Source of the DNA: Pezizomycotina sp. ARF18
Taxonomy: Eukaryota; Ascomycota
Direction of reading: 5' to 3'
DNA length: 35,365 nt
Assembly (NCBI GenBank): GCA_002224055.1
Contig: AZLU01000322.1
Span: 1 to 35,365 of the forward strand
The notes beneath the pieces are model-generated. The model had not been told where the DNA came from, ran no database searches, and was given only the letters and a program-made list of their open reading frames with translations. A program made the translations under genes and the position numbers. Every line of letters begins with the position of its first letter. The first letter of the stretch is position 1. Below are positions 11,096 to 25,757 of this stretch, one piece after another.

Positions 11096-14000
11096 CTTTG
11101 CTTATGTTTTTCAGAGAAAGGGAGTGTTTCGTAGAGATTTGAAAAAATGATTGTGAAAATGGCCTAGACTATTGCGCTTTTTATTTATAGAAGGATTGTA
11201 TTGCAGAAAAAAATGAATGGTGGGTAGATTTGTAGATTGTTAGAAGAGAATGTTGTGTTGAAGGTGTATTGATGTGTTGTTGTTGATGTTGTTGGTTTTG
11301 GTAAATTGATATAGGGAAGGGTGTGAAATTTATACTGATATTTTGATGCCAGGCAAAAAAAAAAAAAAAAAAAGCTGAAGCCCAAAAAATATTAAAATAA
11401 TATTTTCTCTGCTAATAAGACTTCAAAAATAACAGGAGAAGAATTGAATGATCATGGAAGAACAATAAGGGAGCGTGTAACGTGAAGTTCAGCAATCGAT
11501 GAAGAATATACTTCAACTCCAAGCTGTCAACTCTCGCCAAGTTTCTAGCAATTGATATTCCAGAACAACTCTTGCTTGTTCCAACAAGGTGTTCCTAACC
11601 TTTTGCTACTACCGACGTTGGTATACTATCATAGAAACTCGCAAGCTTATCGATTGCGTCAAGCGACACTGGAATGTGGGGGAAACTGATATCGAGCGTT
11701 TCCCAGCCACAAAAGGCGAAAAGAGTGATAAGAATGGAAGATTGCGTGGGCCTCCTTCTAACTACAAGCTAGAGAACGGGCGGCTTGCTAGGAAAGAGAA
11801 TCTAGAGCTTCGGAAAAACAAGCTAAGGAAAGAAAAAAAAGAAGGGGAAAAAAAGAGTGAACCAAGGAAATGACGTGAGTACTGACGAACCAGCGACAAA
11901 GTCACAAAGTGAAGAGAAATCCGCGGGCGGGAAGAGAATGGCGTGTCTTATGCAGGGCCTATGCAGGGAAAGTCGATCCAAGGGCTTAGGAAATGAACGA
12001 TTTTCGATTGATGGCAATAAATAATCTGAAAAAGGAATGTCGTGAGAATTTTATATGCCAGCATGAAACTACCACCACTTCTTGATCGGACTTTTTTCCT
12101 TAAGGGATCGTATAGGTAAACATATGATGAGTTATGTCTGGCGCATGCGCAATGGTCATTATTGAAATGAGCGAAGCTAACGAATGTACTAGAAACTCGT
12201 CGTAATGAGTTGTCGACATCTGCGGTGTCGTGAGACAGCAAGCAAACAAGAAACAGCCCTATGCTAGACGAAACGAACGAAGCGAATATGGGAAGAAAGA
12301 AAAAAATGAACTAAAAAAACTAAAATAGAGTAGGCGGCCATGATAATATATAGATATATGCATCGTGAGAAAGAAAACCCCTAGATACCAAGACAAAAGC
12401 GAGCTCGTAATTACATGAATACAATTAACAGGGACAAGAATAGTATATTGATATAAGTTGGCGATAAAAAAGATGGGATGCTGATCGTTGGCCATGGGAA
12501 AATGCTTGCCAGAACAAAAGAAAATGTGATGAAACAGAAGCGAGTGCCCTGTTTTTGACAACAAAAGAAAAAAGAAACAAGAAAAATTATAAAATAATAA
12601 ATGAATAAAAATTGTAAAATAAAAAAAAAAAAAAAAAAAAGCAACGAAAAAAGCTTGTCCTTTTTGTCAAAAGCGCAATTACTTCTATATTATCACTTAC
12701 TATTCATCGGAGATATTATTATTATTATTTCAATATATTGATTGAGTTGAAAGATTGGCGGTTTTGTTGGTGCGTCGTGGTCGTTGTGGGAGGGTGTCGT
12801 GACATGAGGCGCCAACGGAAGTTATTGGGGAAGTGACCAGGGCCAATGCATACCCGACGACGCAACATAGATAAAGGACTGAAAAAAGAAAGGAAAGAAA
12901 AGGAAGAAATAAAATAAAATAAAATAGCAGCCAGACTTAGCGCGTGTCGGATCCAAGAAGATAGCTCTGAACAGACAGTTGTCCACCACCAGAATGCCGC
13001 CCGCGCCCCTGATGATTCCCCACGTGCGGGCGTGGAGGAAAGCAGTAAAAAGAAGCAAAGAAGGACAAGGTGATGGGGCAATTTTTTTTTTCCAACTGTT
13101 TCTAGTTTATGATGGAAAGTGGTGCACTGCCAACGCCTGCTGTCCTCCGCCCTGTTACTCATCTTGGGAGGGGAGTGGATGCAAACAAGCGCCGCGAAGA
13201 ACCGTTCATCACCATTCGACACATATGCATGGCATCATAACCGAACTGCAGAGCTCGCGGAGAGGAACTCGCCTGATATTGCCTTAGATTAATGATCATT
13301 TAGGCAGCCCTAGATGCAGCATTGCGCTCCTCAGACCACGCCTCTCGGTTGAGGTTCTCGAAACACAGTCTTCTTCAGACGGAAAAGTGAAAGAAAAATT
13401 CAAGGCTTTTCAGTCATCATTTGCAAGGAAACATAAAAGCGATTCCAACTCGAAGTTTCTGCTACTGTTCCTGTTCCGTTTCCAGTCGAGTTTCCTGTTG
13501 TGCGCCTTTCGACTTGATGGCCAGTTCCGTATATATTAGATAGTGAAAAAAGTAACCAAAATGATCAACTTTTCTTGCACGTCCACAATTCTCGTGATTC
13601 TCGAATCGATAGGGCGACGGATTTTGCTTGCCTTGATCGGAGAAACTAAGGAAAGCCACATTTTGTGAGGGAATATGACAATCTCGAGCTCTGAGTGGTT
13701 TGTTGGAGAGTTTGAGATTGGGAGCGGCGTTGGCGAATCGGATAAATTCCTCGCGTTGAGCTTGGCAAGCAGAGTTTTATTGGTCGGCGCTAACCACTAC
13801 TCTCACCAGAGTCACCACTCAACTCGTCGAGCACAAAATAGAAACTTCTGGGCAGAGCTTGACGAGAGAGAGCTTCCCTTCTCATTACTGGGGAAATAAG
13901 TTAATTAAATAATTAATAATAATATAATAATATCACCTCACTCACTTACAATGTTGATATAGTAGTAGTGTATCACAAGGAGAGACAATTTAACTACTTA

Positions 14001-14795
14001 GTATGAGTAATATTGTTATGTGATATAGTAATAGACGAATGCAATTTTAAACGATGGCGATTCTTCGAACATATCCTAATTTCAACATGGTGGCCAGGTC
14101 ACTGGGACTTAGAAATAGTAATAATTATATATAATAATATCATTTTGACCCGAACCTATTAATGGTATCCTGCAGTTTTGGAGAAGTACGGAGCTCTCAA
14201 TTTTATAAGTCACGATCGTAAGAGTTCGCTTCCTGTATTTAGTCAGAAGTAGTGCACGTAATAATATAAGTAGAGATACACTGCATTGAAGACTGGAACC
14301 AAGAAGAACACCATGGAAATTATGGCCCTAGATGTTGTAAATTTACGATCACTTCCTTCAGCGCATATATTTCACGCCAAGTTCAAAGCCACAAGAGATA
14401 CAGCGGTATGATCCTGGCTCATGAAGCACAGATCAAAGAAGCTAGAACTATTATGAATACGCTAACCTTAACTTTTGTTTTTCTTTTAATTTGCGTAAAG
14501 TGCTAATAATGCCATGTCCCATTTTAGATACATGCGAAAGGAGTATCAGAACTTGAAGAAGAAAAAGGAAAACGGATGAACCCTTTTTTTTTTGTAACAC
14601 GAAAGAAAGACCTAGACCTGAACCGAGATATATGAACCGCAAAAAGGAAACCCTCAAGATAATGTTTGATCGCTATTGTTTCCCCCATTTTTCATTAATG
14701 GTTTTGTAATGGGAGCGAAAAAAAAAGTAAGAAATTAGGAGACTGCACGTTTTAGTAACCGAAACGCCAGTCGTATAACATCTCGCACCATGTAA
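11096..14795. other. Gene-free interval with homopolymers and short tandem repeats
   Basis: Between the start of the DUF7492-like gene and the end of UGP1 I see no convincing gene. It holds A runs at 11355-11373 (19) and 12621-12640 (20), (ATT)5 at 12715-12729, and purine-rich tracts around 11820-11870 and 12880-12930. Open frames up to 165 codons occur around 12725-13222 but are dominated by Phe/Ser/Leu runs read from A-rich DNA and show no family resemblance. The first few hundred bases above 11096 should hold the promoter of the minus-strand gene. AT-rich DNA at about 13900-14020 contains short aataat repeats. Confidence 0.5.
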
Positions 14796-17541
<2,746 letters not shown>

Positions 17542-19478
17542 TTCTTTTAAGTTCTGCTTTTCTTGCTTATCTGGAATCTGCTGGAATGTCCTGTTAGCGA
17601 GCTAAACCTCTATTTTCCTGTGAGGCTGTTCAAACGGGGCGATTCTTACGAAGCTCGTGAATGGGAGGGAACTGGGGAGTATAGATAATTGTGAGGAGTT
17701 GGAGGAACTGGAAGAAATGTTTTGAAGCTGGGTAAGTTGCGAGAATTCTGGCCTCTTCAGAGCGAAAAACGAAAAACTCGCTCATACAAAGCTAGAGACA
17801 CGGGGTGTTTGGATGACAGAGTAACTGATCATAATCTTCCTATTTCTACTAAGGAAAGTTGAGAAACAAGAGAGATGACGTGACCCTGGGAACCGCTATT
17901 CCCAAGCTATCTGCTACAGGTTTCATCCATCTCCAGAGCGCGAAAGCAGGACCTTTTAAAGAGGGAGAAGCTTGAGCTTACCTTAATTGCTTCGGAGAAT
18001 GATGAGCTCTTTCTTTGCAGTAAACTCAAAGGGAGCTATTACTAGAGGCAATGTTTGAACGAAAGATCTAATGGATGTGATTCTTTTCAATTACAGAAAC
18101 TACGCATCAATTGCGAGCTGGGCGACCTTTTATACAACACATCACCTACAGGGAAGTGGGGTTCATTATACTGATTTTTTTTCTTCCCCTCTGCAAGAAC
18201 CACTACTACTTACTTGGACAACGTATCCATCCGCGTAATAATATCCGCCGCAATAATACTTATTAGATAAAATAACACACCATGCCTGCTGCACCGTTGT
18301 CAACGTCGCTACAATTCAACGAAATTTTTTCGGCTTTTTTTTTTCTCTTCTATCCCTTTCTTTTCTTTTTTTAACTTCTCTCTAATCTAAGTCATGGTGG
18401 GGGAAGCTACGCTTAGCTTAGAGCTTTTAACAAGTGGGTTCAGATTAAGGTAACCCGGCCGTAAGTAGGAATAACAACAACGTCAACAGAAAATTTTTTT
18501 TTTCATATGCAATATTGGCCTATCTAACAATTTTTTTTGCCCCACCATCTTCATTTTCGCCGTTCTCTTTCCCTCACCATTCTCCCGTTAATACTCCCGG
18601 TGAGAAACATCCGGCCCTAAGTATAATGGCAAAATTTTCATCTATTCTATATTCTTTTCTCTGGTGCATTTGAAATCAAACAAAATGAAGATAAATTAAT
18701 TTGGATACTACTGTATGTCCACGGCGCCGACTGATTAACAGCTCTAACCAATACTTGGACAGATTTTGCCATCCTAATTATGTGAAATCGATGAAAGTGG
18801 CTTTCAGGGAACATCGAGCATTCTTTCTGCATAGCAAGAGCAATTCTATCCTATTCGAAATCGCGACCTTTGTTAATAATTGCCTGATATAGTCGCCCTT
18901 CTGGTCGCACTGGCCCCCTAGGAAGACCACCCGAAGCTATGAGCTCATATGAGGCTCGGCTCCAAGGACTGAATTCAATCTCCACAACTTTTGGCGATAT
19001 TCAAGATGTGAATATATCCTTATTTCTTTCGATTTACGAATTTTAACTGTTACTTTACTTTTGCAGTAAGGGCATACGGACTGCTATTACGTATTGTTTT
19101 CGGGATGACGAAGGAATATTCCCTGCGTTCCCCTTGCCAATCGTACGGAATTGCCATCAACCAACGTTGGAAGAGTAAGGGTCCCACTAGTGATCTGACT
19201 TCTAAACCACGTTGATATCTCCAGATTTTTCAAGGTTAATTCATAAAGAATATAATACCTTAGTCTGGATAAGCTCATTTTCAAATCGGATATCATTTCA
19301 TGATCTGAAATGGCTGATAAAACCCTCATCAAGAGGAGTAATATTGCGGAGGCCTTGGATTCCTGCCTTGATATAATAATTATAGCGATTCGTCCAATGC
19401 TTCGATTTTCAGATCCTTCCCTTTCAGGCAGTGTGAAAATAGGCGAAAAAATTTTCTTCTGTAGACTGTAGGTGATTC
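17542..19478. other. Gene-free interval upstream of UGP1
   Basis: Above the UGP1 start codon the DNA should carry its 5' leader and promoter; I could not pick out a TATA element with confidence. Pyrimidine-rich tracts occur at about 18175-18190, 18330-18375 and 18490-18535 on the + strand. No open frame exceeds 81 codons and none is recognisable. Confidence 0.5.
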
Positions 19479-19505
19479 TTTTTTTTTTTTTTTTTTTTTT
19501 TTTTT
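19479..19505. repeat. 27-base T run (A tail on the minus strand)
   Basis: Twenty-seven T in a row, the longest homopolymer in the window. On the minus strand it is an A27 run starting three bases after the stop codon of a short open frame (19509-19670). This arrangement resembles the tail of a retroposed transcript or SINE-like element, though I saw no obvious target-site duplication. Confidence 0.7.
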
Positions 19506-19508
19506 GGC

Positions 19509-19670
19509 CTACTCGCTACGGGGTAGAGAGCTCACCAAAGCAATCTTCCCCGACGGAGGTTTTGGTCGCTGTTCCGGCTCCTTATCGATAAGAGGCTTTA
19601 ACTGGTATTGCCTTTGTGGCTGCAGGCTTCTAGAATCCCTCCCGCTGGAAAGTGTAAGAACCCTGAGCAT
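19509..19670 (-). CDS. Short unrecognised open frame next to an A27 run
   Basis: A 53-codon frame begins MLRVLTLSSGRDSR and ends PRSE. Its second half is Pro/Lys/Glu-rich and the stretch is more GC-rich than its flanks, as real genes in this window are. No family is recognised. It could be the 3' end of a gene or retrocopy whose upstream part is broken by indels, or chance; frames of this length are common by chance. Confidence 0.2.
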   Translation of the reverse strand: MLRVLTLSSGRDSRSLQPQRQYQLKPLIDKEPEQRPKPPSGKIALVSSLPRSE

Positions 19671-20199
19671 AGCGCAATGCCCGAGCTGAGATATTTCTGC
19701 TAATAAGAGTGAGTTTTCCTTTCATGTTTTATTTCCCGCGTGAAAAACTTCAATTTTGAAATGGAACCATTAGTGAGTGCGATAAGATCCCCGGAGTTCT
19801 GGTAACAGAATAAATCAAGCGAACATTTGAGTAGTTGGTCCAACTCGGGGTTTTCCCAGGAATACTATTATAAAATTTTGTCTCGGTAACAGTATTATCG
19901 CGATGCTCACTGCCAATAGGCAAAAACAGTATATAGAGCTAAACTAATAACAATAAAAAACCGATTTGAATAAATATCGATTATTGGAACCGAAAAAAAG
20001 TCAAAAAATAAGGGAAATTTTTCTTGTAAACCTCGACTTGTCCAGAAGAATCAAGAGCAATTGCTCGTTCTAATTTAATATAGCTCAGACATTGTGTCAG
20101 ACGGACGGCTCGAGTGCAACGAGCCCCGCTTCTCCATGGACCGGCCTTAAGCTTCCTCGAATAATACATACAGAAATCTATCCCTTTAGCCACCATTAC
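19671..20199. other. Interval below the MoaD-like gene
   Basis: Likely 3' flank of the minus-strand MoaD-like gene. A 71-codon minus-strand frame (19981-20196) starts just after that gene's stop but has no recognisable features and probably is not translated. AT-rich DNA at 19930-20010 could serve 3' end formation. Confidence 0.4.
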
Positions 20200-20459
20200 C
20201 TATCCAGCTGAGCACGGCGGTATTATTCCCACCTCATCTCCCGGCGCAATCTCCACCTTATCGCCCTCGTCCAGGTCGACGTAGTTCAGATTCACGGTGA
20301 CGGCGCAGCTCACCAGCACCTTGTTCCTTATCCCTGGTATCGCTCCTCCAGCACCGTGAATAACTTCGATACGGATAGCGGTGCGGGCAGGCGCTCTTCC
20401 GTTTTACCAGTGTACGATTCAGCCGTGGCGAAGTAGAGGATCTTGAACGTTTCCGCCAT
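20200..20459 (-). CDS. cnxG: Molybdopterin synthase small subunit, MoaD/MOCS2A type (frame-broken)
   Basis: Ubiquitin-fold sulfur carrier whose C-terminal glycine is thiocarboxylated; with the large subunit (MoaE/MOCS2B) it converts precursor Z (cPMP) to molybdopterin in the cytosol, needed for nitrate reductase and other molybdoenzymes. From the start codon at 20459 the protein reads MAETFKILYFATAESYTGK, then LPAPLSVSKLF and LEERY, and after a one-base gap in a G run (20332-20334 on the + strand) IRNKVLVSCAVTVN, NYVDLDEGDKVEIAPGDE and IIPPCSAG before the stop. Beta-grasp order, size (about 86 residues) and the IPP-x-S-x-G end fit MoaD. The usual end is PPVSGG; here Val is Cys and the penultimate Gly is Ala, which may be real or a local sequence error. 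A single exon explains it. The other cofactor genes are not in this window. Confidence 0.85.
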
Positions 20460-21260
20460 TATTTCCCTAACCCCCTCATAAAATGAGATGTTAGCGCGTG
20501 AAGAGGGTAGAACTGCTAGTCGTTTAAAACAAAGGAGAAAGGATTCTATGAGGAGCAGAACGACTAGCCCAAGCCATCTACCGTAACTTTTTTTTTGAAA
20601 CCAACATTCTACAATTGTGCACTGACCTGTCTTCGCAATCCTTCCCGGAGCGGAACAGGATATTTACTTGGATATGGATATGTAGTCGCGGGATAGCTAA
20701 CAGAGGAGTTGAAGATTGATTTCAACTATTCCCCCTTAGCTTTAGCTAGCTATCACCTGCGACTCTGTTTCGTCTGAGACGATCTTTGATTGGAGCGGCG
20801 TAAAATTTCTTGGAGCAGGGAACGCAAGCCGTTTCTGTATGTAGCAGCTAAAAAAAAAAAAAATATGAACGTGATGATTTTTGCCTCGGCTTATTCTGTG
20901 GGACGACTTTCCCAGAGTTCTCAGCAAGCGAGAATTAATTCTACACCACCCACAAAGGAGAAAGGGAGAAAGCAGAGACTTTTTTATGCTGACGTCCTTC
21001 CAGTAACAGCAAGAAGCCATGAATTGTATCTCACCCTGCGGTGCATATTATTATTATTATTATTATTGCTACTGCCGGATTCCGAAACTCGTTTATATAC
21101 GACGCTCATCCCCCATGATGGGGTCTTGATGCCCTTTCATCTCTCCTTCTTTCTCCTATTCCTGTCACATTCCTTGAGACTTGCTCCGTGTTCTTACATC
21201 GAATACCTCTTTCTTACAACTAACTGCTCGAGGACTACGTTTTACCCGAAGAAAACAAAA
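20460..21260. promoter_or_regulatory. Divergent intergenic region with (ATT)7
   Basis: About 800 bases separate the divergently transcribed MoaD-like gene (minus) and the acyl-CoA dehydrogenase (plus), so both promoters should lie here. Contains (ATT)7 at 21047-21067 and pyrimidine-rich DNA at 21130-21180, common in fungal 5' leaders. An open frame continues upstream from the dehydrogenase start to 20790, but it runs through the ATT repeat as poly-Leu and has no family similarity, so I do not treat it as coding. No specific operator recognised. Confidence 0.45.
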
Positions 21261-23292
21261 ATGGCATCCCAAAAGCCCCTGACGCCGTCCTCCGCCTCCA
21301 CGGGGTTTTTCCAGCGCCAGCCGAAGCTGGGAAACCAGTATACCGATGACCACTACTTCCAGCGCGTCCTTACTCGTTACCTCCCCGGCGAGATCCGGAC
21401 GTCTGCTGGTCCCAGGGGAATCGATAACATGTTACGCGCGATAGGAGAGAAAACTGTCAGCCCGGAGACATTCGAGATGATCGCTAGCGCCGAGAGGGAT
21501 AAGCCGTGGGTCGAGGAGCTGGCGACGTTCGGAGGCAAAAAGGGGAAGCTACACACGAGCGAGGGTTGGAGGCAGTCGGGGCGGTGGGCGTGGAGGCTGG
21601 TATACCGCAGATCGCTTACGAGAATAATTACGGACCTTATAGCAGGGTAGTGATGTTTGCGGTGTAAGTGAGTTCATCGTATTTTTTCTTTTTCTTTCTG
21701 ATACTAATAGCTTTGGCTGGGTACAGGTACTATCTCTACAGCCCCTCTTCCGCCCTGTACACCTGCCCGCTGGCGATGGTAAGCTCGCTTGATAATCCAT
21801 ATGCTATCTTTTGCGATTAGACGGATTTCTAACCGTGGCCCATATCAATTTATAGACGGATGCCGCCGCCGCTGTCCTGAAATCGGCAGTTCAAGCCCCG
21901 AATCTCACACCTCAGAAGAAAGCCGCTTTCGAATATGCATATCAACACCTTGTAAGCCGCGATCCGTCCCAAGTGTGGACATCCGGTCAATGGATGACCG
22001 AGCGGCCGGGTGGCTCCGACGTCCGCAACTCCGAAACCACCGCCGTCATTCAAGGTGCCGAAACCGCCGGCGAAGGCGTCGGTGGCGGTAACTGGCTCAT
22101 CAGCGGCCATAAGTGGTTCTCCTCGGCCACGGATTCGCAAATGTCACTTATGCTCGCCAGGACGGCGAAGGAGATTTAAGCTGTTTCTTTGCTCCGTTGA
22201 AGACGCCGGAGGGGAGTGGAACGGTGTCAAGATTGTAAGGTTGAAGGATAGCTGGGAACAAGGCCAGTGCCTACGGCCGAGTTGGAACTTACGAACATGC
22301 GCGGATGGCTCGTGGTGAAGAAGGCAGAGGTATCCAGACCATCGCGACGATGCTAAATTACACCAGGGTGTACAACGCCATGTCCGCCATCAGCGGCCTC
22401 CGCCGCGGTTTAGCCATCGCGAAGGAGTTTGCGAAACTGAGGACTGTCCAGAATAAGCCGCTGTGGCAGAACCCGCTGCACCTCGGCGCCCTGTCGAAAC
22501 TCGAAGTCGCGTGGAGGGCTACGGTGCAGCTGACATTCTTCACCGTAACACTCCTCAGCCTTGAGGAGAGCAAGGCGACGGCGAAGTATCCGCTTTCGGC
22601 TTCGAAGTTCCCATCGGAATCGCAGCAGCAGACTTCGCAGCTGATCAGGACGCTGACGCGCTCGTTAAGCTCGTGACCGCTAAAGTGGCGATTTGCGGAC
22701 TTGCGGAGTGCATGGAAGCGCTCGGTGGCGTAGGTTACCTGGAGAACGAGCAGGAGCTCAACATCGCCCGCCTGTTCCGCGACGCGAATGTGCTCAGCAT
22801 TTGGGAAGGAACCACGAACGTTCTCGCCGTCGATACCGTCCGCGCACTAAAGAAAGGAGGCGCCTTGCGGGAAGTTGACTCGTGGGTTAAGCAAATGCTC
22901 CTGATCGCCGCGAAGGACGATAAATCCATCGCGGATACGCTGCAGAAGGTTTGGACGAGAGTTCACGCCGTCATCGATGCTGGTTCCGTAGAGGAGCTCG
23001 TTGCGCAGGGACGTGATGTTTCCTTCAGCGTCAATTTTGTGGTTATGGACTTCTGCTTGCGAATCGATGCCGCTGCAGATGGTGAGCCCGTTGCGAAGGA
23101 GGTCGTAAGGAGGTTCGTGTTGGGTGGGCAGGGTATGGAAGTCATATACGAATTTCAGCTCGTTGGGCCGGGTGGACCGCTGGCGAGGAGGAACGGGATA
23201 TTAACTTATGGAAAAAAGCGGATATGGATTGCAGAATCGTGTTCGGTCATTGCCTCAACAGTCAGAACGATAAGGGAGCTTCTAAGCTCTAA
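21261..23292 (+). CDS. AidB-like acyl-CoA dehydrogenase with peroxisomal SKL terminus (frame-broken)
   Basis: FAD flavoprotein of the acyl-CoA dehydrogenase superfamily, closest by motifs to AidB/ACAD11-type proteins. The start at 21261 (MASQKPLTPSSASTGFFQRQ) fits the family's N-terminus. Introns are 21664-21726 and 21779-21855, both in correct phase. Motifs in order: YENNYGPYSRVVMF, SSALYTCPLAMTDAAA, QWMTERPGGSDVRNSETTA, ISGHKWFSSATDS, GRGIQTIATMLNYTRVYNA, AECMEALGGVGYLEN and LSIWEGTTNVLAVDTVRAL. Frame breaks lie near 21575, 22171, 22212, 22250, 22313, 22587 and 23135. After the last one the frame reads GEEERDINLW, CRIVFGHCL and ends GASKL-stop at 23290-23292, a canonical peroxisomal targeting signal type 1. 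Corrected size is about 632 residues. The substrate cannot be read from sequence; a peroxisomal role in acyl-CoA breakdown is inferred from SKL. Confidence 0.9.
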
Positions 23293-23844
23293 AATTGGGG
23301 ATTCTTTTTTCTTGATTTCTTTTGGAAATACTGTAGATATCTACTTTGTCAGTGACGAGAAATGTAAATTTTGGGATCGAGATCATAAAAATCCCGTGAG
23401 AACGATACTAAGTAAAATATGATAACCTACCACTAAAAGGAAAATTGAGTAACTTTCCGTGTTCTAGTGAGCTCGATCGAATTACAATCTTCTTACAATA
23501 ATCCTCAACTTTAGAAGGAATTCACAAGTTACTCAAGTAACTAAGTAGTAACCGAATGCCTTCTCCGATCTCTCTATCACTTATCTTCAGTATCCGCTTT
23601 CGCACGCCCACAAAGCCTTCTCGGTGCGTGTCGTGGCGCCGATAAGCTAAAGCTCAAAATTTTTTCAAAGCCAAACAGCTGTGATCTACAGAAATCACAA
23701 CCCAAGGAACGGCAACCTCACTACTTCTTAAAAATTGGAATCAAATACCTTTAAAATGTCACTTCTCATGGCTTAAACTACGTTTTAATAGAGCTATACA
23801 TTACTGGAGAAGCTCTAGGTCGTGTCCTTTTTTCCTCTAAAACA
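23293..23844. other. Intergenic spacer
   Basis: Holds the 3' flank of the acyl-CoA dehydrogenase and the 5' flank of the next plus-strand unit. AT-rich near 23320-23440 and 23690-23800. No coding or repeat signal seen. Confidence 0.5.
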
Positions 23845-25757
23845 ATGGCCCTATCACGGATACGAAGGGTTCAATTGCCCCTCCTTCCCGCGAATATGTC
23901 TGGCGCGGCGGCTCCGACTACAAACCTCATCCTTTCGACGCAATTGCTCCACCACCACCGCACGAGATTATACTCGCTCTTGGGTAGCCATATCCGTACT
24001 CAATCTCTATCGCCGCTCGACATCCGAAACGAAAATGGCGTCGGCAGCGGCGGAAATCGCACTGTCTCTACCTCCGCAATCGCCCTTCACGATCACCCGG
24101 GTCTGGTGTACGATTCCCGTTTGAACTCCGAACACGACGATCCAGATGAGGACCCTTTTGCAGAACTCGCGGACCAACACGCGAACTTGACAGATCCCTA
24201 CTCTCACAAGAAGAGGATGCGCCACTTGATCGAGCAAAAGATGCAGGCCCAGGGTATGTCCCGGTGGTCCGGCCGCGGCAAGCAGTCGTCGAAAAGCTGG
24301 AAGGTCACCGTCCTGCGGAAAAAATGGAAAGGGAGCTCGAGTACCAGGAAAGCGAAGGTTTAGAGGAGGAGGATCCGCAAGCAGCGAGGCGGAAGAGGCG
24401 GCTGATGCTGCGACAGTACTTTCCAGATCACAAGTCGAAGAGCGCGACCTTCGTACCCTTGCCACAGTTTAAGCGGGGAGGGAGCGGCGTGGACGATATA
24501 TACCTTTATCAGCTGCTGTGGAAGGCTACGGGCCAGGTGAACGAGGTCAAGAGGAGGCTGAAGGCGAGTAACAAGATATACGTGCGCTTGGAGAAGTTCA
24601 GGATGGCGCAGCTGGCGAAGAGGAGGAGGCACTTCAGGATGCTCGGAAGGGAGGAAGACCTAAAGCGGCGCATCAACGAACAGGCTGGGGAAAATTTCGG
24701 CTGAGATGAAGGCTGGAGGATGAGGCGTGAGAAGGAGCTCGTCGAGCTTGAAAAAAGGCATGAATGGAGAGAATGCGGTTAGAAGAGGCAAGGGCAAAGT
24801 TCCTGAGGGGCTCGGACGGGTAGTGGAAGAGACTAAGAACGGTGAGGGTTCCACCACGCGGGACTATCCTATAAGCATGGTGCTGGGGAACCAGAGAAAG
24901 ATCTTGGGGCGATGGTCACATAGAAAGGGTCGTTGTCAGCGGTAGAGCGGCTCCCGAAGCGGAGAGCGCAGAAGTTGTACCGCGGATCAGGACGGTCGCA
25001 CAGAGCAGGTGGAACGACTTTGAGACAACCGTTGGCCAGCCGCATATTATAAAAACTGAAGTCAGGCAAGCCAGCTCGAAACCCAAAACACTTCAAGAAC
25101 CTCCCGCGAAACCTGAAATCCGGCAGGTCCTCTCGAAACCTGAGATAAACTTCCTGCAACCCGAAGAGGAACCAAAACCGAGAGCCATCCGAAACGGGTG
25201 GAAAGGCCCTTTGGAGATTTCAAAAAATTCCTCAATTTAGGCGAGATTACCCCACAGGCGCCCCAAGCTCGAGAAGGATGCAGCAAGTAGCAGCCCTATC
25301 GACTCCCTTTACGAGATGGCGTTAAATTTACCGAAGCAATCCAGTACCTCATTTCAAAGAGCCTAGAGTCAAGGCAACGCGAATTCCTGAAGGATAAAGA
25401 CGATGACCCGTTTCTCAAACCGAACCAAGAAAGCCAAAGCGAGCGGTTATCGCGCAGGGAAAATGATGAGCTCAGAGGCCAAACCTCTGCCACATGGAGC
25501 GCGAAGACCATTCGTAGGACCGTATACTCATCGACGGGAAGGTATCAATCAGTGCGTGCGCGGTCCACTGTAGCGTGGAAGGCGCGCCTCAAGGAAGAAA
25601 TCAGGGAAGACGAAGGAAGTATGAGCGAATCCCAAGATTCGGAAGTATCTTACGACCTAGGGGCGTGGAAATAGAATCTCCCGGAATAAAACTCCCCAAA
25701 CCAGATGCGGGTGGCATTGCAGAACTCCTTGAAAGCCTAAACGTTAAAGAAGCCTGA
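23845..25757 (+). CDS. Unrecognised charged protein, possibly N-terminal part of the RNase II gene (frame-broken)
   Basis: The start at 23845 (MALSRIRRVQLPLLPANM) is Arg-rich with few acids over about 55 residues, like a mitochondrial presequence. Then come DPFAELADQH, TDPYSHKKRMRHLIEQKM, a Glu/Arg-rich segment, DIYLYQLLWKATGQVNEVK and a basic helix-like region with REEDLKRRINEQ. Coding-type sequence continues beyond 24704 in changing frames: KELVELEKRHEWRE, RTVAQSRWNDFETTVGQ, a Lys/Pro/Glu segment (about 25055-25240), FTEAIQYLISKSLESRQ and WSAKTIRRTVYSSTGRYQSV, ending AELLESLNV at 25757. I do not recognise a family. It may be a separate mitochondrial protein or a long N-terminal extension of the RNase II that follows without a visible gap. 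At least eight frame changes are needed. Confidence 0.55.

Noticed and set aside
12725-13222. 165-codon minus-strand frame
   Set aside because: Dominated by Phe/Ser/Leu runs from A-rich DNA with no family resemblance; frames of this kind occur by chance.
20790-21260. N-terminal extension of the acyl-CoA dehydrogenase frame by 157 codons
   Set aside because: It reads through (ATT)7 as poly-Leu and lacks family similarity; the Met at 21261 begins the family-like N-terminus.
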